The translations under genes and the position numbers were made by a program. From positions 797,001 to 861,000 of the forward strand of contig NZ_CANNEZ010000001.1 in assembly GCF_947503795.1 (NCBI RefSeq): a stretch of DNA of 64,000 nucleotides, written 5' to 3'. This stretch comes from an uncultured Jannaschia sp. Lineage in GTDB: Bacteria; Pseudomonadota; Alphaproteobacteria; Rhodobacterales; Rhodobacteraceae. This document shows positions 17,640 through 26,145 of the stretch, one piece after another (positions within the stretch are counted from its first letter, which is position 1; every line of letters begins with the position of its first letter). A model generated the notes under the pieces. The model saw only the letters and a list, made by a program, of their open reading frames with translations, was not told the DNA's origin and made no database searches.

Positions 17640-17649
17640 CGAAGCGGAC
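17640..17649 (+). repeat. 10-bp direct repeat, right copy
   Basis: Second CGAAGCGGAC, 13 bp beyond the acyl-CoA dehydrogenase stop and about 110 bp upstream of the low-G+C gene's start. See the left copy at 16408-16417. Confidence 0.4.
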
Positions 17650-17661
17650 CTCCGCCCCTCC

Positions 17662-18900
17662 CTACCGCAACCCCCGCGCTTTCATCTCTGCCCGGTACAC
17701 CGTCCTGAGATGCACCGCGTCCGGGCCGTCGACCAGCCGAAGCGTGCGGATGTGGCCGTAGAGCCTCGCAAGCTCGGTATCCTGGCTGACGCCCGCCGCG
17801 CCGTGGAGCTGGATCGCCATGTCGCAGACGTCCTGCGCCACGCGGGGGACCAGAACCTTGGCGGCGCTGATGGCGGGGGCGGCGGCCTTCATGTCTCCTG
17901 TCGCGGCATGGGCCGCGTCCATCTCGGCGGCGGCGCGCAGCGTGGTCAGGCGCGCGGTGTCGATCATCATGCGGGCCTCGGCGATGCGCTCGGCATTGCC
18001 GCCCAGGTCCAGGAGGTCGCGCCCGAAGGCCACGCGGGACGCGCCGCGCGCGACGGCGAGGGCGAGCGCCTTCTCGGCCATCCCGATGGCGCGCATGCAG
18101 TGGTGGATGCGCCCCGGCCCGAGGCGGCCTTGCGCGATCTCGAAGCCGCGCCCGGGCCCGAGCAGCATCGCATCGGCCGGCACGCGGACGTCGGTGTAGC
18201 GGACATGCATGTGGCCATGCGGCGCCTCGTCGTCGCCGAAGACCTGCATCCCGCGCAGGATCTCGACGCCGGGGGTCGCGGTGGGCACGACGAGCATGGA
18301 ATGGGAGCCGTGGCGGGGGCCGTCGGGGTCGGAGCGGGCGAGCACGATATGGACCGCGCAGCGCGGATCGCCCGCGCCCGTCGCCCACCACTTCTCGCCG
18401 TTCAGCACCCAGTCGCCGCCGTCGCGGTCACAGCGCATCTCGATATTCGTGGCATCGGATGAGGCGACCTGCGGCTCGGTCATCAGGTAGGCCGAGCGGA
18501 TCTCGCCCGCCATCAGGGGCGCCAGCCAGCGGTCGCGCATCTCGTCCGTGCCGTAGCGGGCGAAGACCTCCATGTTGCCGGTGTCGGGCGCGTTGCAGTT
18601 GAAGACCTCGGGGGCCAGCCAGGACCGTCCCATCTCCTCGGCGATCCAGGCGTAGTCGACCGTGCCGATGCCCGGCCCGCCGTCGAGATGGGTCTGCCAG
18701 AGGTTCCAGAGGCCCCGCGCGCGCGCCTCGGCCTTCAGCCCTTCGAGGATCTCCGTCTGGCGCGGCGCATGGCTCCAGCGGTCGCCCCCCGCGCCGGTTG
18801 CGGCGTGGTACTCGGCGTCCATCGGCGCGATCTCGTCGCGCACCATCGCGGCCACCGCGTCGCGCAGCTCGCGCCCGCGCGCGCTAAGTCCAAGGTCCAT
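17662..18900 (-). CDS. Acyl-CoA dehydrogenase family protein
   Basis: 412 residues. It oxidises an acyl-CoA with FAD, passing electrons to ETF. Visible are [19 protein letters not shown] (FAD/substrate loop), [11 protein letters not shown], and [30 protein letters not shown]. The C-terminus has [34 protein letters not shown], typical of the ACAD10/11-like subgroup. It is divergent from an APH-like kinase gene, as in human ACAD10/11, where the two domains are fused and act on 4-hydroxyacyl-CoAs. A similar joint role here is inference. Confidence 0.92.
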   Translation of the reverse strand: MDLGLSARGRELRDAVAAMVRDEIAPMDAEYHAATGAGGDRWSHAPRQTEILEGLKAEARARGLWNLWQTHLDGGPGIGTVDYAWIAEEMGRSWLAPEVFNCNAPDTGNMEVFARYGTDEMRDRWLAPLMAGEIRSAYLMTEPQVASSDATNIEMRCDRDGGDWVLNGEKWWATGAGDPRCAVHIVLARSDPDGPRHGSHSMLVVPTATPGVEILRGMQVFGDDEAPHGHMHVRYTDVRVPADAMLLGPGRGFEIAQGRLGPGRIHHCMRAIGMAEKALALAVARGASRVAFGRDLLDLGGNAERIAEARMMIDTARLTTLRAAAEMDAAHAATGDMKAAAPAISAAKVLVPRVAQDVCDMAIQLHGAAGVSQDTELARLYGHIRTLRLVDGPDAVHLRTVYRAEMKARGLR

Positions 18901-18960
18901 CGCACGTCCTCCCGTCGGGGCACAGTTGCCAAGCCGCGCGCGGCGCGCAACCCTCGGCGG

Positions 18961-19947
18961 ATGGACGGTTTGCCCGACACGCTTGCGCCTTGGCTTTCGG
19001 CCCGCCTTCCGGGGCGGCCCCGGATCACGGGCGCGCGGCGCTTCGGCACGGGCCAGTCGAACCCGACCTGGGCGCTGGAGACGGATGCGGGCCCGCTGGT
19101 GCTGCGCGCCAAGCCGCCGGGGCGGCTGCTGCCGAAGGCGCATATGATCGAGCGGGAGTACCGCGTGATGGCCGCGCTGGCCGGGTCCGAGGTGCCGGTG
19201 CCCGCGATGCATCTTCTGGTCGAGGAGGAGAACCCGCTCGGGCGCGCCTTCTTCGTGATGGCGCATTTGGACGGGCGGATCTTCTGGGATCCCGCCTTGC
19301 CGGACGCGCCGGACCGGGCTGCGATCTACGCGGCGATGGGCGATGTGCTGGGCGCACTGGGACAGGTCGATCCCGGCGCGGTGGGCCTCGGGACCTATGG
19401 GCGTGCCGAGGGGTTCTTCGCGCGGCAGGTCGCGATCTGGACGGCGGCCTATGCCGCGTCGGTCGAGGTGCCGGACCCGGATATGCGAGCGCTGGGCGAT
19501 TGGCTGGCCGCAAGGGAGGTCGCCGACGCGCCCCCCGCGCTGGTCCATGGGGATTTCCGGCTCGACAACATGATCTTCCATCCCTCCGAGCCGCGCGTGA
19601 TCGGCCTGCTCGACTGGGAGCTGTCGACGCTGGGCCACCCGACCGCCGACCTCGCCTATCAGGTGATGCAGTGGCAACTGCCCCATGACGGCCCGCTCCG
19701 GGGCCTCGGCGGCGTCGACCGCGCGGATCTGGGGTTGCCGACGGATGCGGCGCATGTAGCACGGGTCCGGGGCGACGTGCCCGACGATTGGGAGGCATGG
19801 CTGGCGCTCTCGGCCTACCGGCTGGCGTCGATCCTTGCGGGCGTGGGCGCGCGGGCGGCGGTGGGGAATGCATCGAACCCCGAGCAAGGGCGGCGCTACG
19901 GCGCGATGGTCCCCGACCTCGTGCGGTTGGGCCTCGGCTGGACCTAG
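18961..19947 (+). CDS. APH-family phosphotransferase (ACAD10/11 kinase-domain-like)
   Basis: 328 residues. Protein-kinase-like fold with the catalytic loop HGDFRLDN near 195-202 and the metal-binding [18 protein letters not shown]. The N-terminal [12 protein letters not shown] and VLRAKPPG(R)[12 protein letters not shown] blocks are those of ACAD10/11-type kinases, which phosphorylate 4-hydroxyacyl-CoA, rather than antibiotic kinases. It is divergent from the acyl-CoA dehydrogenase with a 60-bp shared promoter region. The stop overlaps the next convergent gene in CTAG. Confidence 0.88.
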   Translation: MDGLPDTLAPWLSARLPGRPRITGARRFGTGQSNPTWALETDAGPLVLRAKPPGRLLPKAHMIEREYRVMAALAGSEVPVPAMHLLVEEENPLGRAFFVMAHLDGRIFWDPALPDAPDRAAIYAAMGDVLGALGQVDPGAVGLGTYGRAEGFFARQVAIWTAAYAASVEVPDPDMRALGDWLAAREVADAPPALVHGDFRLDNMIFHPSEPRVIGLLDWELSTLGHPTADLAYQVMQWQLPHDGPLRGLGGVDRADLGLPTDAAHVARVRGDVPDDWEAWLALSAYRLASILAGVGARAAVGNASNPEQGRRYGAMVPDLVRLGLGWT

Positions 19948-20939
19948 AGGGTCGTGCGCGGCGCGCCGGTGCGGTGCGCCATCCGCGCCATCACGTCGAC
20001 GCCCATCTGCGCCATCAGCCCGATCGTGTCGTTGGGCAGCCAGTTCTCCGCGATCAGGTTGTCCGCATCGAAGCGATAGAAATCCATCACCCGGAAGCGC
20101 AGCGTCCGGCCGGTCGGCGCGATGCCCATGTACTCCGCACCCGTGTGCACGACCTCCACATCGCCGCCGGTAACCGCGAAGGGTCCGTCCGAGAGGCGGA
20201 TGAAATGCCCGGCCCCCTGCGCCTGCGGAAAGGCGCGGCGATAGGGGATCTGGTGATGCGCGCGGAAGCCCGCGACGCCCCGGCAGGCACCGATGCCGCC
20301 GCCCGCCCAATACATGAAGTCGGGATGCCAGTGGTGCATCGGGATCGACGTGATGTCGCCGCCCCGGAAGGCGTTGAGCCCCGCATGCATGTCGAGCACG
20401 CGGTCGAGGCTCCCGGTCTCCTCGGACGGGGCCAAACGAACACCGTCGCCGCCGCGGGGCGCGGGCCAGTGAAACGGCGCGCCGAGCGGGGGCGACATCG
20501 GCCAGACGCCCGCCTGCATCATCAGTTGGGCGATGTCCCAGACGAGCCACGAGGCGCGCACGCGGCCATCCTCGATGGCATGGGCCTCGCCATAATTGAG
20601 CGACACGACGCCGCCGGTGGGCGGGATGCCCGCAAACGGTTCGCGGAAGGTGCCGACATAGCTTCCGCAGCAGGCAACGAGACGGTCGGGGCGCGGCTCG
20701 GCCCAGCGGTCATCCTCGTGATTGGCACCGGCCAGGAAGATGTCGTCGCGCCGCTCGAGATCGGGGAGCGCGCGGCGAAGCTGGGCGAAGAGATCGACGA
20801 GCCCCGAGCCATCCAACCGGCCGAACGGCGCCGATGCCTCGGCGCGGGCATCCGGCGCGACCGCCGTATCGTCGCCTCGGGTCAGTCTCTCGAGCGTCGC
20901 GAGGGCGGCGTGCCGGTCTGGGGTCGAGAAGGGGGTCAT
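19944..20939 (-). CDS. SnoaL-like / NTF2-fold protein, two tandem domains
   Basis: 331 residues, about double a single SnoaL domain. The C-terminal half ([25 protein letters not shown] ... [32 protein letters not shown]) is a clear SnoaL-like ester-cyclase fold. The N-terminal half repeats the pattern more weakly. Such proteins often accompany carbohydrate or polyol ABC transport in Rhodobacteraceae. It is divergent from the ABC ATPase gene, with a palindrome between them and close to its start codon. The substrate is unknown. Confidence 0.8.
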   Translation of the reverse strand: MTPFSTPDRHAALATLERLTRGDDTAVAPDARAEASAPFGRLDGSGLVDLFAQLRRALPDLERRDDIFLAGANHEDDRWAEPRPDRLVACCGSYVGTFREPFAGIPPTGGVVSLNYGEAHAIEDGRVRASWLVWDIAQLMMQAGVWPMSPPLGAPFHWPAPRGGDGVRLAPSEETGSLDRVLDMHAGLNAFRGGDITSIPMHHWHPDFMYWAGGGIGACRGVAGFRAHHQIPYRRAFPQAQGAGHFIRLSDGPFAVTGGDVEVVHTGAEYMGIAPTGRTLRFRVMDFYRFDADNLIAENWLPNDTIGLMAQMGVDVMARMAHRTGAPRTTL

Positions 20940-20948
20940 CGAGGCCTC

Positions 20949-20966
20949 TTTGCATACGATTGCAAA
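20949..20966. promoter_or_regulatory. 18-bp inverted repeat, probable operator
   Basis: TTTGCA-N6-TGCAAA between the divergent SnoaL and ABC ATPase genes, ten bases upstream of the SnoaL start. Its centre is not symmetric. Placement suits simultaneous repression of both genes. No regulator gene is adjacent; LacI- or GntR-type binding is a guess. Confidence 0.5.
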
Positions 20967-20970
20967 ATGC

Positions 20971-21000
20971 TTGCCGCAGGGGTGTTCGCCTGTCTAGGGT
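20971..21000 (+). promoter_or_regulatory. Putative promoter of the ABC ATPase-GMC operon
   Basis: TTGCCG at 20971-20976 and TAGGGT at 20995-21000, spacer 18 nt, 28 bp before the ATG. The palindrome abuts the -35 box. Confidence 0.4.
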
Positions 21001-21027
21001 GATCGTCAGACAAGTCCGGGGGACGTC

Positions 21028-22077
21028 ATGGCCGAGATCACACTCAAGCAGGTCACGAAGCGGTGGGGCGATTTCGTCGGGGTCCACGAATTCGATCTGG
21101 ATATCCGCGACCGGGAGTTTCTCGTCCTGCTGGGCCCGTCGGGCTGCGGCAAGACGACGACGATGCGGATGATCGCCGGGCTCGAGGATCCGACCTCGGG
21201 CGATATCGTCATCGACGGCGCACGGGTGAACGACCTCGACCCCAAGGACCGCGATGTCGCGATGGTGTTCCAGTCCTACGGGCTCTACCCGAACATGGAC
21301 GTCTACGAGAACATCCGCTTTCCGCTGAAGGTCCGCAAGATCCCCGAGGCCGAGCATGACGAGCGTGTGCGCCGGGCCTCGGCCATGGTCGAGCTGGACG
21401 ATTTCCTGCATCGCAAGCCCGCCGCCTTGTCGGGTGGCCAGCGACAGCGCGTGGCACTGGCCCGCGCCATCGTGCGGACGCCGAAGGTCTTCCTGATGGA
21501 CGAGCCCTTGTCGAACCTCGACGCCAAGCTGCGCGTCTCGACGCGGGCGCAGATCAAGAACCTCAGCCACGAGCTGCAGGTCACGACGATCTACGTCACC
21601 CACGACCAGATCGAGGCGATGACGCTGGCCGACCGCGTGGTCGTGATGAAGGCCGGCATCGTCCAGCAGGTCGGCACCCCGACCGATATCTACGACAACC
21701 CCGCCAACACGTTCGTCGCGGGTTTCATCGGCAGCCCCGCGATGAACCTGATGGAGGGCGAGGTGGTCGACGGCGTGTTCCAGGCGCCGGGCATCGAGAT
21801 CCCCGGCTTTCCGGGCATCAAGGGGCCGGTGACCTGCGGCTTCCGCGCCGAGGATGCCTCGGTTGCCGAGACCGGGGGCGAGCTTTCGGCGCCGGTCTAC
21901 TCGATGGAGCTCTTGGGGGACTCGACGATGGTGACCGTTCGCGCGGGCGGCGGCCTCGTCGCGGTGAAGGCCCCGAAGGAATTCCGCACCACCATCAAGG
22001 CGCCCTTTGCCGCCCATGTGCCTGCCGCGATCTGCCATCTCTTCGATTCCAAGACCGGCGAGCGTGTCCCCCGCTGA
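21028..22077 (+). CDS. Carbohydrate-type ABC transporter ATP-binding protein (UgpC/MalK family)
   Basis: 349 residues. Walker A GPSGCGKTT near 36-44, Q-loop VFQSYGLYPNMDV, signature LSGGQRQRVALARA, Walker B VFLMDEPLSNLDAKLR, and the switch-loop THDQIEAM. The C-terminal TOBE/regulatory domain is present from ~240 (FIGSPAMNLMEGEV). It would power a sugar, polyol or glycerol-phosphate importer at the inner membrane. The binding protein and permeases are not in the window, which is unusual. It overlaps the GMC gene by 14 bp. Confidence 0.9.
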   Translation: MAEITLKQVTKRWGDFVGVHEFDLDIRDREFLVLLGPSGCGKTTTMRMIAGLEDPTSGDIVIDGARVNDLDPKDRDVAMVFQSYGLYPNMDVYENIRFPLKVRKIPEAEHDERVRRASAMVELDDFLHRKPAALSGGQRQRVALARAIVRTPKVFLMDEPLSNLDAKLRVSTRAQIKNLSHELQVTTIYVTHDQIEAMTLADRVVVMKAGIVQQVGTPTDIYDNPANTFVAGFIGSPAMNLMEGEVVDGVFQAPGIEIPGFPGIKGPVTCGFRAEDASVAETGGELSAPVYSMELLGDSTMVTVRAGGGLVAVKAPKEFRTTIKAPFAAHVPAAICHLFDSKTGERVPR

Positions 22078-23518
22078 ATTCGACGTCCTCGTGCTGGGCG
22101 GCGGGGCCGCGGGTGCCACGCTCGCGGGCGAGCTTTCGCGCCTGTCGCCGGACCTTTCCATCGCCATCGTTGAAGCGGGTCCGAGCGATCGTCACCCCTT
22201 CGTGCGGATGCCGTTCGGTCTGGTGGCGCTGATGGGGTCGCGCCGGGACTGGGCGTTCCGCTCGGCGCCGCAGGCCGCCCTCGGCGGGCGCCGCGTGGCG
22301 ATCCCGCGGGGCCGGATGCTCGGCGGCTCGGCCTCGATCAACTCGATGGTCTGGTTCCGGGGCCGGGCGGATGATTTCGATCATTGGGGGCCGGGCTGGG
22401 GCCGGGACGACGTGATGCCCGCCTTCGACGCAGTCGAGAGCGCGATGCGCCCCGCGCCGATCGCCGATCCCCACCCGCTGAGTGCCGCGCTGGCCGGGGT
22501 GCATCCCGGCCCGCCGACGCCCGAGCGGGTGTCGGCGGGTCCGTTCATCTGCAATCTCGAGCGGGGGCGCCGACGCTCGCCGGTCGACGCCTTCCTGAAG
22601 GGCGCGCGCGTCACCGTCTTGACCGGCCGCGTGGTCGACCGCCTGACCGTCTCGGACGGCCGCGCGACGGGCGTCATTCTGGCGGATGGCACGCGCATCG
22701 CGGCGCGTGCGGGCGTGGTACTCTCGGCCGGGGCGATCGGGTCGCCAACGCTGCTCCTGCGGTCCGGGATCGGGCCGGGCGGGGCGGTCGCCGACCTGCC
22801 GGCCGTCGGCGCGAACCTGCACGACCACCCCGCCATCGCCGTCCACCACGAGGGCCGGGGGTCCGGGCGCGGCCTGACGCTGGCGCAACTGCCGGGCTGG
22901 GCCGTGGCACCCTTGCGCTGGGCGTGGCGTGGGACGGGGCCGCTCGCGTCGAACACCGTCGAGGCCGGGGCTTTCCTCTCCACCGATGGCGCCTCGCGAC
23001 CGGACGTGCAGGTGCATTTCATTCCGGCGCGCCTCGGCCATGCGGGCCGCGCGATCGGTTGGGGCGCCGGGTACTACGCCGATGTCTGCGTGATGCAGCC
23101 GCGGTCGCGCGGACGGCTGACGCTGGACGGTGCGGGGCAGCCGGTCATCGACCTCGAGCTGCTCACGGACGACCGGGACCGGGCGACGCTGCGGGCGGGG
23201 CTGCGCGCGCTCCGGCGCCTGCTCGCGGCCGCGCCCTTCGGGACGCGCCGCGCGCCCGAGGTCTTCCCCGCCACCGGCGACGACGACGCGGCCCTCGACG
23301 CCCATATCGACGCCCGCGCAGGCACGGCCTATCACCCCGTCGGGACCTGCGCGATCGGCGCGGTGACGGATGCGGCGCTGGCGGTGCGGGGCGTGGACGG
23401 CCTCTGGGTGGCGGATGCGTCGGTCATGCCGCGCATCACTTCGGCCAACACGAACGCCCCGTCGATCATGATCGGATACCGCGCGGCCCGGATGGTCGCC
23501 CAAGCCCTAAGAGGATGA
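22064..23518 (+). CDS. GMC-family oxidoreductase (choline/alcohol dehydrogenase-like)
   Basis: 484 residues from GTG 22064, where the flavin-binding LVLGGGAAGATLAGEL begins immediately. It is shorter than typical choline dehydrogenase (~550). Signature one PRGRMLGGSASINSMVW is present. The catalytic region has YHPVGTCAIG (His) and ITSANTNAPSIMIGYRAA (Asn). It oxidises an alcohol or polyol with FAD. Overlap with the ABC ATPase upstream and a 3-bp gap to the SnoaL gene downstream place it in one operon, presumably for the same transported alcohol or sugar. Confidence 0.9.
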   Translation: MSPAEFDVLVLGGGAAGATLAGELSRLSPDLSIAIVEAGPSDRHPFVRMPFGLVALMGSRRDWAFRSAPQAALGGRRVAIPRGRMLGGSASINSMVWFRGRADDFDHWGPGWGRDDVMPAFDAVESAMRPAPIADPHPLSAALAGVHPGPPTPERVSAGPFICNLERGRRRSPVDAFLKGARVTVLTGRVVDRLTVSDGRATGVILADGTRIAARAGVVLSAGAIGSPTLLLRSGIGPGGAVADLPAVGANLHDHPAIAVHHEGRGSGRGLTLAQLPGWAVAPLRWAWRGTGPLASNTVEAGAFLSTDGASRPDVQVHFIPARLGHAGRAIGWGAGYYADVCVMQPRSRGRLTLDGAGQPVIDLELLTDDRDRATLRAGLRALRRLLAAAPFGTRRAPEVFPATGDDDAALDAHIDARAGTAYHPVGTCAIGAVTDAALAVRGVDGLWVADASVMPRITSANTNAPSIMIGYRAARMVAQALRG

Positions 23519-23521
23519 GAG

Positions 23522-24055
23522 ATGACCGGAGCCCGCCCCGAACAGGCGATCCTGACCCGCGACACGGACCTGTCGAAGACCGAGGCCACCCGCGCCGTGA
23601 TCGAGGGCATGGTCGACGGCCTGAACGACCACCGCATCGCCGATATCGGCGAGTTCTTCTCGGAGACGTTCCGCTGGATGGGCAACCGGGGCTGCGGCAC
23701 CAAGACCGGGCTGCGGGAGTTCCAGGCCAACTGGCAGGCGCCGTTCCAGGCGGCCTTCGGCGACAAGGTCTGCATCGACGAGGCGCGGCTCTACATGGGC
23801 GAATGGGCCGCGGCCTTCGGGCGGCAGGAGGCGACCCATCGCGGCACGTTCATGGGCGTGGAGGCAACGGGCAAACGGGTCGAGATCCGGTACATGGATT
23901 TCTGGAAGGTGGTGGACGGCAAGATCGTCGACAACTGGGTGATGGTCGATTTTCCACACGTGCTCGCCCAGCTCGGGGTGGACGTGTTCGACGGCGCGGG
24001 GTGGGAGGCGTTCGACAGGGGCGATGCAGTGCCGCCCACGCCGCCATCGGCCTGA
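23522..24055 (+). CDS. SnoaL-like / NTF2-fold protein, single domain
   Basis: 177 residues. The pattern VIEGMVDGLNDHRIADIGEFFSETFRWMGNRGCGTKTGLREF ... GKRVEIRYMDFWKVVDGKIVDNWVMVDFPHVLAQLG is a standard SnoaL-like ester-cyclase fold. It is a homologue of the tandem protein at 19.9-20.9 kb, especially of that protein's C-terminal half. Last gene of the ABC-GMC operon. The substrate is unknown; the family includes isomerases, cyclases and non-enzymes. Confidence 0.85.
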   Translation: MTGARPEQAILTRDTDLSKTEATRAVIEGMVDGLNDHRIADIGEFFSETFRWMGNRGCGTKTGLREFQANWQAPFQAAFGDKVCIDEARLYMGEWAAAFGRQEATHRGTFMGVEATGKRVEIRYMDFWKVVDGKIVDNWVMVDFPHVLAQLGVDVFDGAGWEAFDRGDAVPPTPPSA

Positions 24056-24059
24056 TGGC

Positions 24060-24455
24060 CTAGCCCGCCGCGCTGGCCCGACGGATGGGCGTCAGCCGCG
24101 CCAGCGCCATCGGAAGCGCGCCCTCGGCCGAGGGCTTCGACAGGGTGATCGAGCCGGGATAGGCGTGGCCCATCACGCGCGGATCGGCATGGCCGGAATG
24201 GAACACGATGGGGATGCCCCGCTCGGCGAGACGATCGGCGGCGGGAAAGATGTCGCCATCGGACAGACGCACGTCGAGCACCGCGGCATCGACGATCTGA
24301 TCGGCGCAGGCGCGGGCCTCGGAGACGGTGCTGGCCGCGACCACGGTCGCGCCCGCATCCTCGAGCTGCATCTGAATGTCCATCTGGATCAGGAATTCGT
24401 CCTCGACGAGCAGGATGGTGCGCCCGTGGAGCGGTCGTTCAGTCGTTGTCATCAT
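24060..24455 (-). CDS. Single-domain response regulator
   Basis: 131 residues, one CheY-like receiver. ILLVEDEFLIQMDIQMQLEDAG carries the acidic pair, AAVLDVRLSDGD the phospho-acceptor Asp, and SKPSAEGAL the conserved Lys. There is no output domain. The DVRLSDGD form is typical of receivers paired with HWE-type histidine kinases. ATG 24455 and 24452 are both possible starts. Partner kinase not in the window. Confidence 0.85.
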   Translation of the reverse strand: MMTTTERPLHGRTILLVEDEFLIQMDIQMQLEDAGATVVAASTVSEARACADQIVDAAVLDVRLSDGDIFPAADRLAERGIPIVFHSGHADPRVMGHAYPGSITLSKPSAEGALPMALARLTPIRRASAAG

Positions 24456-24550
24456 TCGGTCCGTTGCGGTGTCTGACGTCGCCCGTGAAGTCTGACCGAT
24501 GCGCGCCCGCCTTGTCAAATGACATCAACGGGCGCGGGGCCCGGCCTCCG

Positions 24551-24766
24551 TCACGTCAGGAAGACGCCAAGGACCACCATCATCAGGCCGATGGTGGAGA
24601 TCGCGAGCGCCCCGAGGTTCAGCGCCACGAGCTTGCGCAACCGCGCCTCCATCGCCGCGCCCTCGAGCCCCTCGCGCCGCGCGCGCAGGGCCACGGCGAT
24701 GCACCATCCGAGCCCCGCGAGCCCGGTGACCGCCAGCGCCGCACCGATCCAGACCAAGGCCGCCAT
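24551..24766 (-). CDS. Small two-helix membrane protein
   Basis: 71 residues. Hydrophobic segments at about 3-26 and 48-70 flank a basic, helical loop (RARREGLEGAAMEARLRKL). GGGAGGATGC precedes the ATG. No family recognised. It lies divergent from gapR. Confidence 0.65.
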   Translation of the reverse strand: MAALVWIGAALAVTGLAGLGWCIAVALRARREGLEGAAMEARLRKLVALNLGALAISTIGLMMVVLGVFLT

Positions 24767-24844
24767 GCCGCATCCTCCCGCGTTGCATCATCCCGCCCCG
24801 GGCGCTACCGAAGGCATCCGAGCAGGACAAGAGGAGCAGACCCC

Positions 24845-25120
24845 ATGGCCGACCTTAAAGTCGTCGACGACGGACCCACCGACACCTACCGCGTCACCGC
24901 CGACGAGCTGCGTCAGTTCATCGAGCGGATCGAGCGTCTGGAGCAGGAAAAGAAGGACATCGCCGAGCAGTCCAAGGAGGTCTATGCCGAGGCCAAGGGG
25001 CGCGGCTACGACACCAAGGTGATGCGCAAGGTCATCGCGCTGCGCAAGCGCGAGCCCGACGACATCGCCGAGGAAGAGGCCGTGCTCGACATGTACAAGG
25101 AAGCGCTCGGGATGACCTGA
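24845..25120 (+). CDS. gapR: GapR family DNA-binding domain protein (DUF2312)
   Basis: 91 residues. The family core ADELRQFIERIERLEQEKKDIAEQSKEVYAEAKGRGYDTKVMRKVIALRKRE is present nearly entire, with the basic coiled-coil N-terminus and RGYD turn. GapR is an alphaproteobacterial nucleoid protein that encircles overtwisted DNA and stimulates topoisomerases, needed for replication and chromosome segregation. Size matches the Caulobacter protein. It has its own leader and no operon partners. Confidence 0.93.
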   Translation: MADLKVVDDGPTDTYRVTADELRQFIERIERLEQEKKDIAEQSKEVYAEAKGRGYDTKVMRKVIALRKREPDDIAEEEAVLDMYKEALGMT

Positions 25121-25180
25121 GCGGGTCGCGGTGCGCGACCCGCGCACCGGTCGAATGAGGGCGCGCGGCGCGCCACCCGT

Positions 25181-26059
25181 CTAGGGCTGGATGAAGGTGA
25201 TGTCGTCGCGGGCCCGGATACGCTCGAGGTCGGCCTCGTAGAGCGCCGAGAGACCCGCGATCATCTCCTCCGACCAGCCGGGCAGGGCGATTTCCTGGTC
25301 GATCTTCGCCTCGTCGGCATATTTGCCCAGAAACGCCGTCATCACCTTGCGATGGGTCGAGAGATCCGGCGCGGGATTGTCGCGGAGATAGGTTTCGAGC
25401 CGGTGGAAGCCGGTCGCCGTCATCACGTCGCGCAGGATCGCATCCTCGCCGTCGAGCGGGGTCTCGACATCGGCGGTCTCGCGCAGGATCTCGGGCCAGA
25501 GGAGCGGCAGGTCCTCGTTGCACCAAACCGTCAGCGGCACCTCGGGACAGGCGTCGCGAATGGCCGCGAGCGGGGTGGACCACGTCATGCGCGACAGGTC
25601 CTGACCCGCGATGAACGCCTCGAACGTATCGACGCTCGACGCTTCGAACAGCGCGGGCACGAAGGTCGCGGGATTGCGGATCGCGATGAAGAACGCGACC
25701 GAATGCCCCGGAAAGAGATCGCGCAGCGTCTCGGCCCGTCGCCCCGCATCGGCATAGAGCGTCGTGCCCGCAAGCACCTTGGCATAGGTCCCGAGAAATC
25801 CCTCGTAGCTCAGGATCATGCGGCGGGCCCCCTCGGGGTCCGCGACCCCGTCCAGCAGCTCGTCGACCAGGGTCGGACCGCCGCCGGGCATCAGGCTCCC
25901 GCCGCGCGCCTGCATCGCCTTTCGGATCGCGGGCCGCACCCGACCGGCCGACGGCACGACGACCCCGTCCGCGGCCAGCGCGTCGGCGTTCCGGGCCAGT
26001 GTCTTGAGCAGGAGGTCGTCATCGGTGCAATGCGCCCCGAGATGTATGGCGATGTCCAA
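25181..26059 (-). CDS. Hypothetical protein, sulfotransferase-like P-loop fold possible
   Basis: 292 residues. It begins MDIAIHLGAHCTDDDLLLKTLARNADAL, which parallels the 'HIG-H-TGTTSIQ' start of sulfotransferase-like proteins, but the P-loop residues are changed (CTDDD for KTGTT). FFIAIRNPATFVPALF resembles the PAPS 3'-phosphate-binding strand. Rhodobacteraceae carry many such proteins without known function. Catalysis is doubtful given the altered loop. Confidence 0.6.
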   Translation of the reverse strand: MDIAIHLGAHCTDDDLLLKTLARNADALAADGVVVPSAGRVRPAIRKAMQARGGSLMPGGGPTLVDELLDGVADPEGARRMILSYEGFLGTYAKVLAGTTLYADAGRRAETLRDLFPGHSVAFFIAIRNPATFVPALFEASSVDTFEAFIAGQDLSRMTWSTPLAAIRDACPEVPLTVWCNEDLPLLWPEILRETADVETPLDGEDAILRDVMTATGFHRLETYLRDNPAPDLSTHRKVMTAFLGKYADEAKIDQEIALPGWSEEMIAGLSALYEADLERIRARDDITFIQP

Positions 26060-26145
26060 GGGGCCGACGTCCTTCCGCTGCGATCGGCGGGACGATAGCC
26101 GTGCCCCGCTGGACAGGCAAACGGCAATGGCCTAGGCCCGATCCC

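Noticed and set aside
17662-20550. Single 962-codon minus-strand protein including the acyl-CoA dehydrogenase
   Set aside because: Only the C-terminal 412 residues are the dehydrogenase; the rest is antisense to the APH-like kinase and SnoaL genes.
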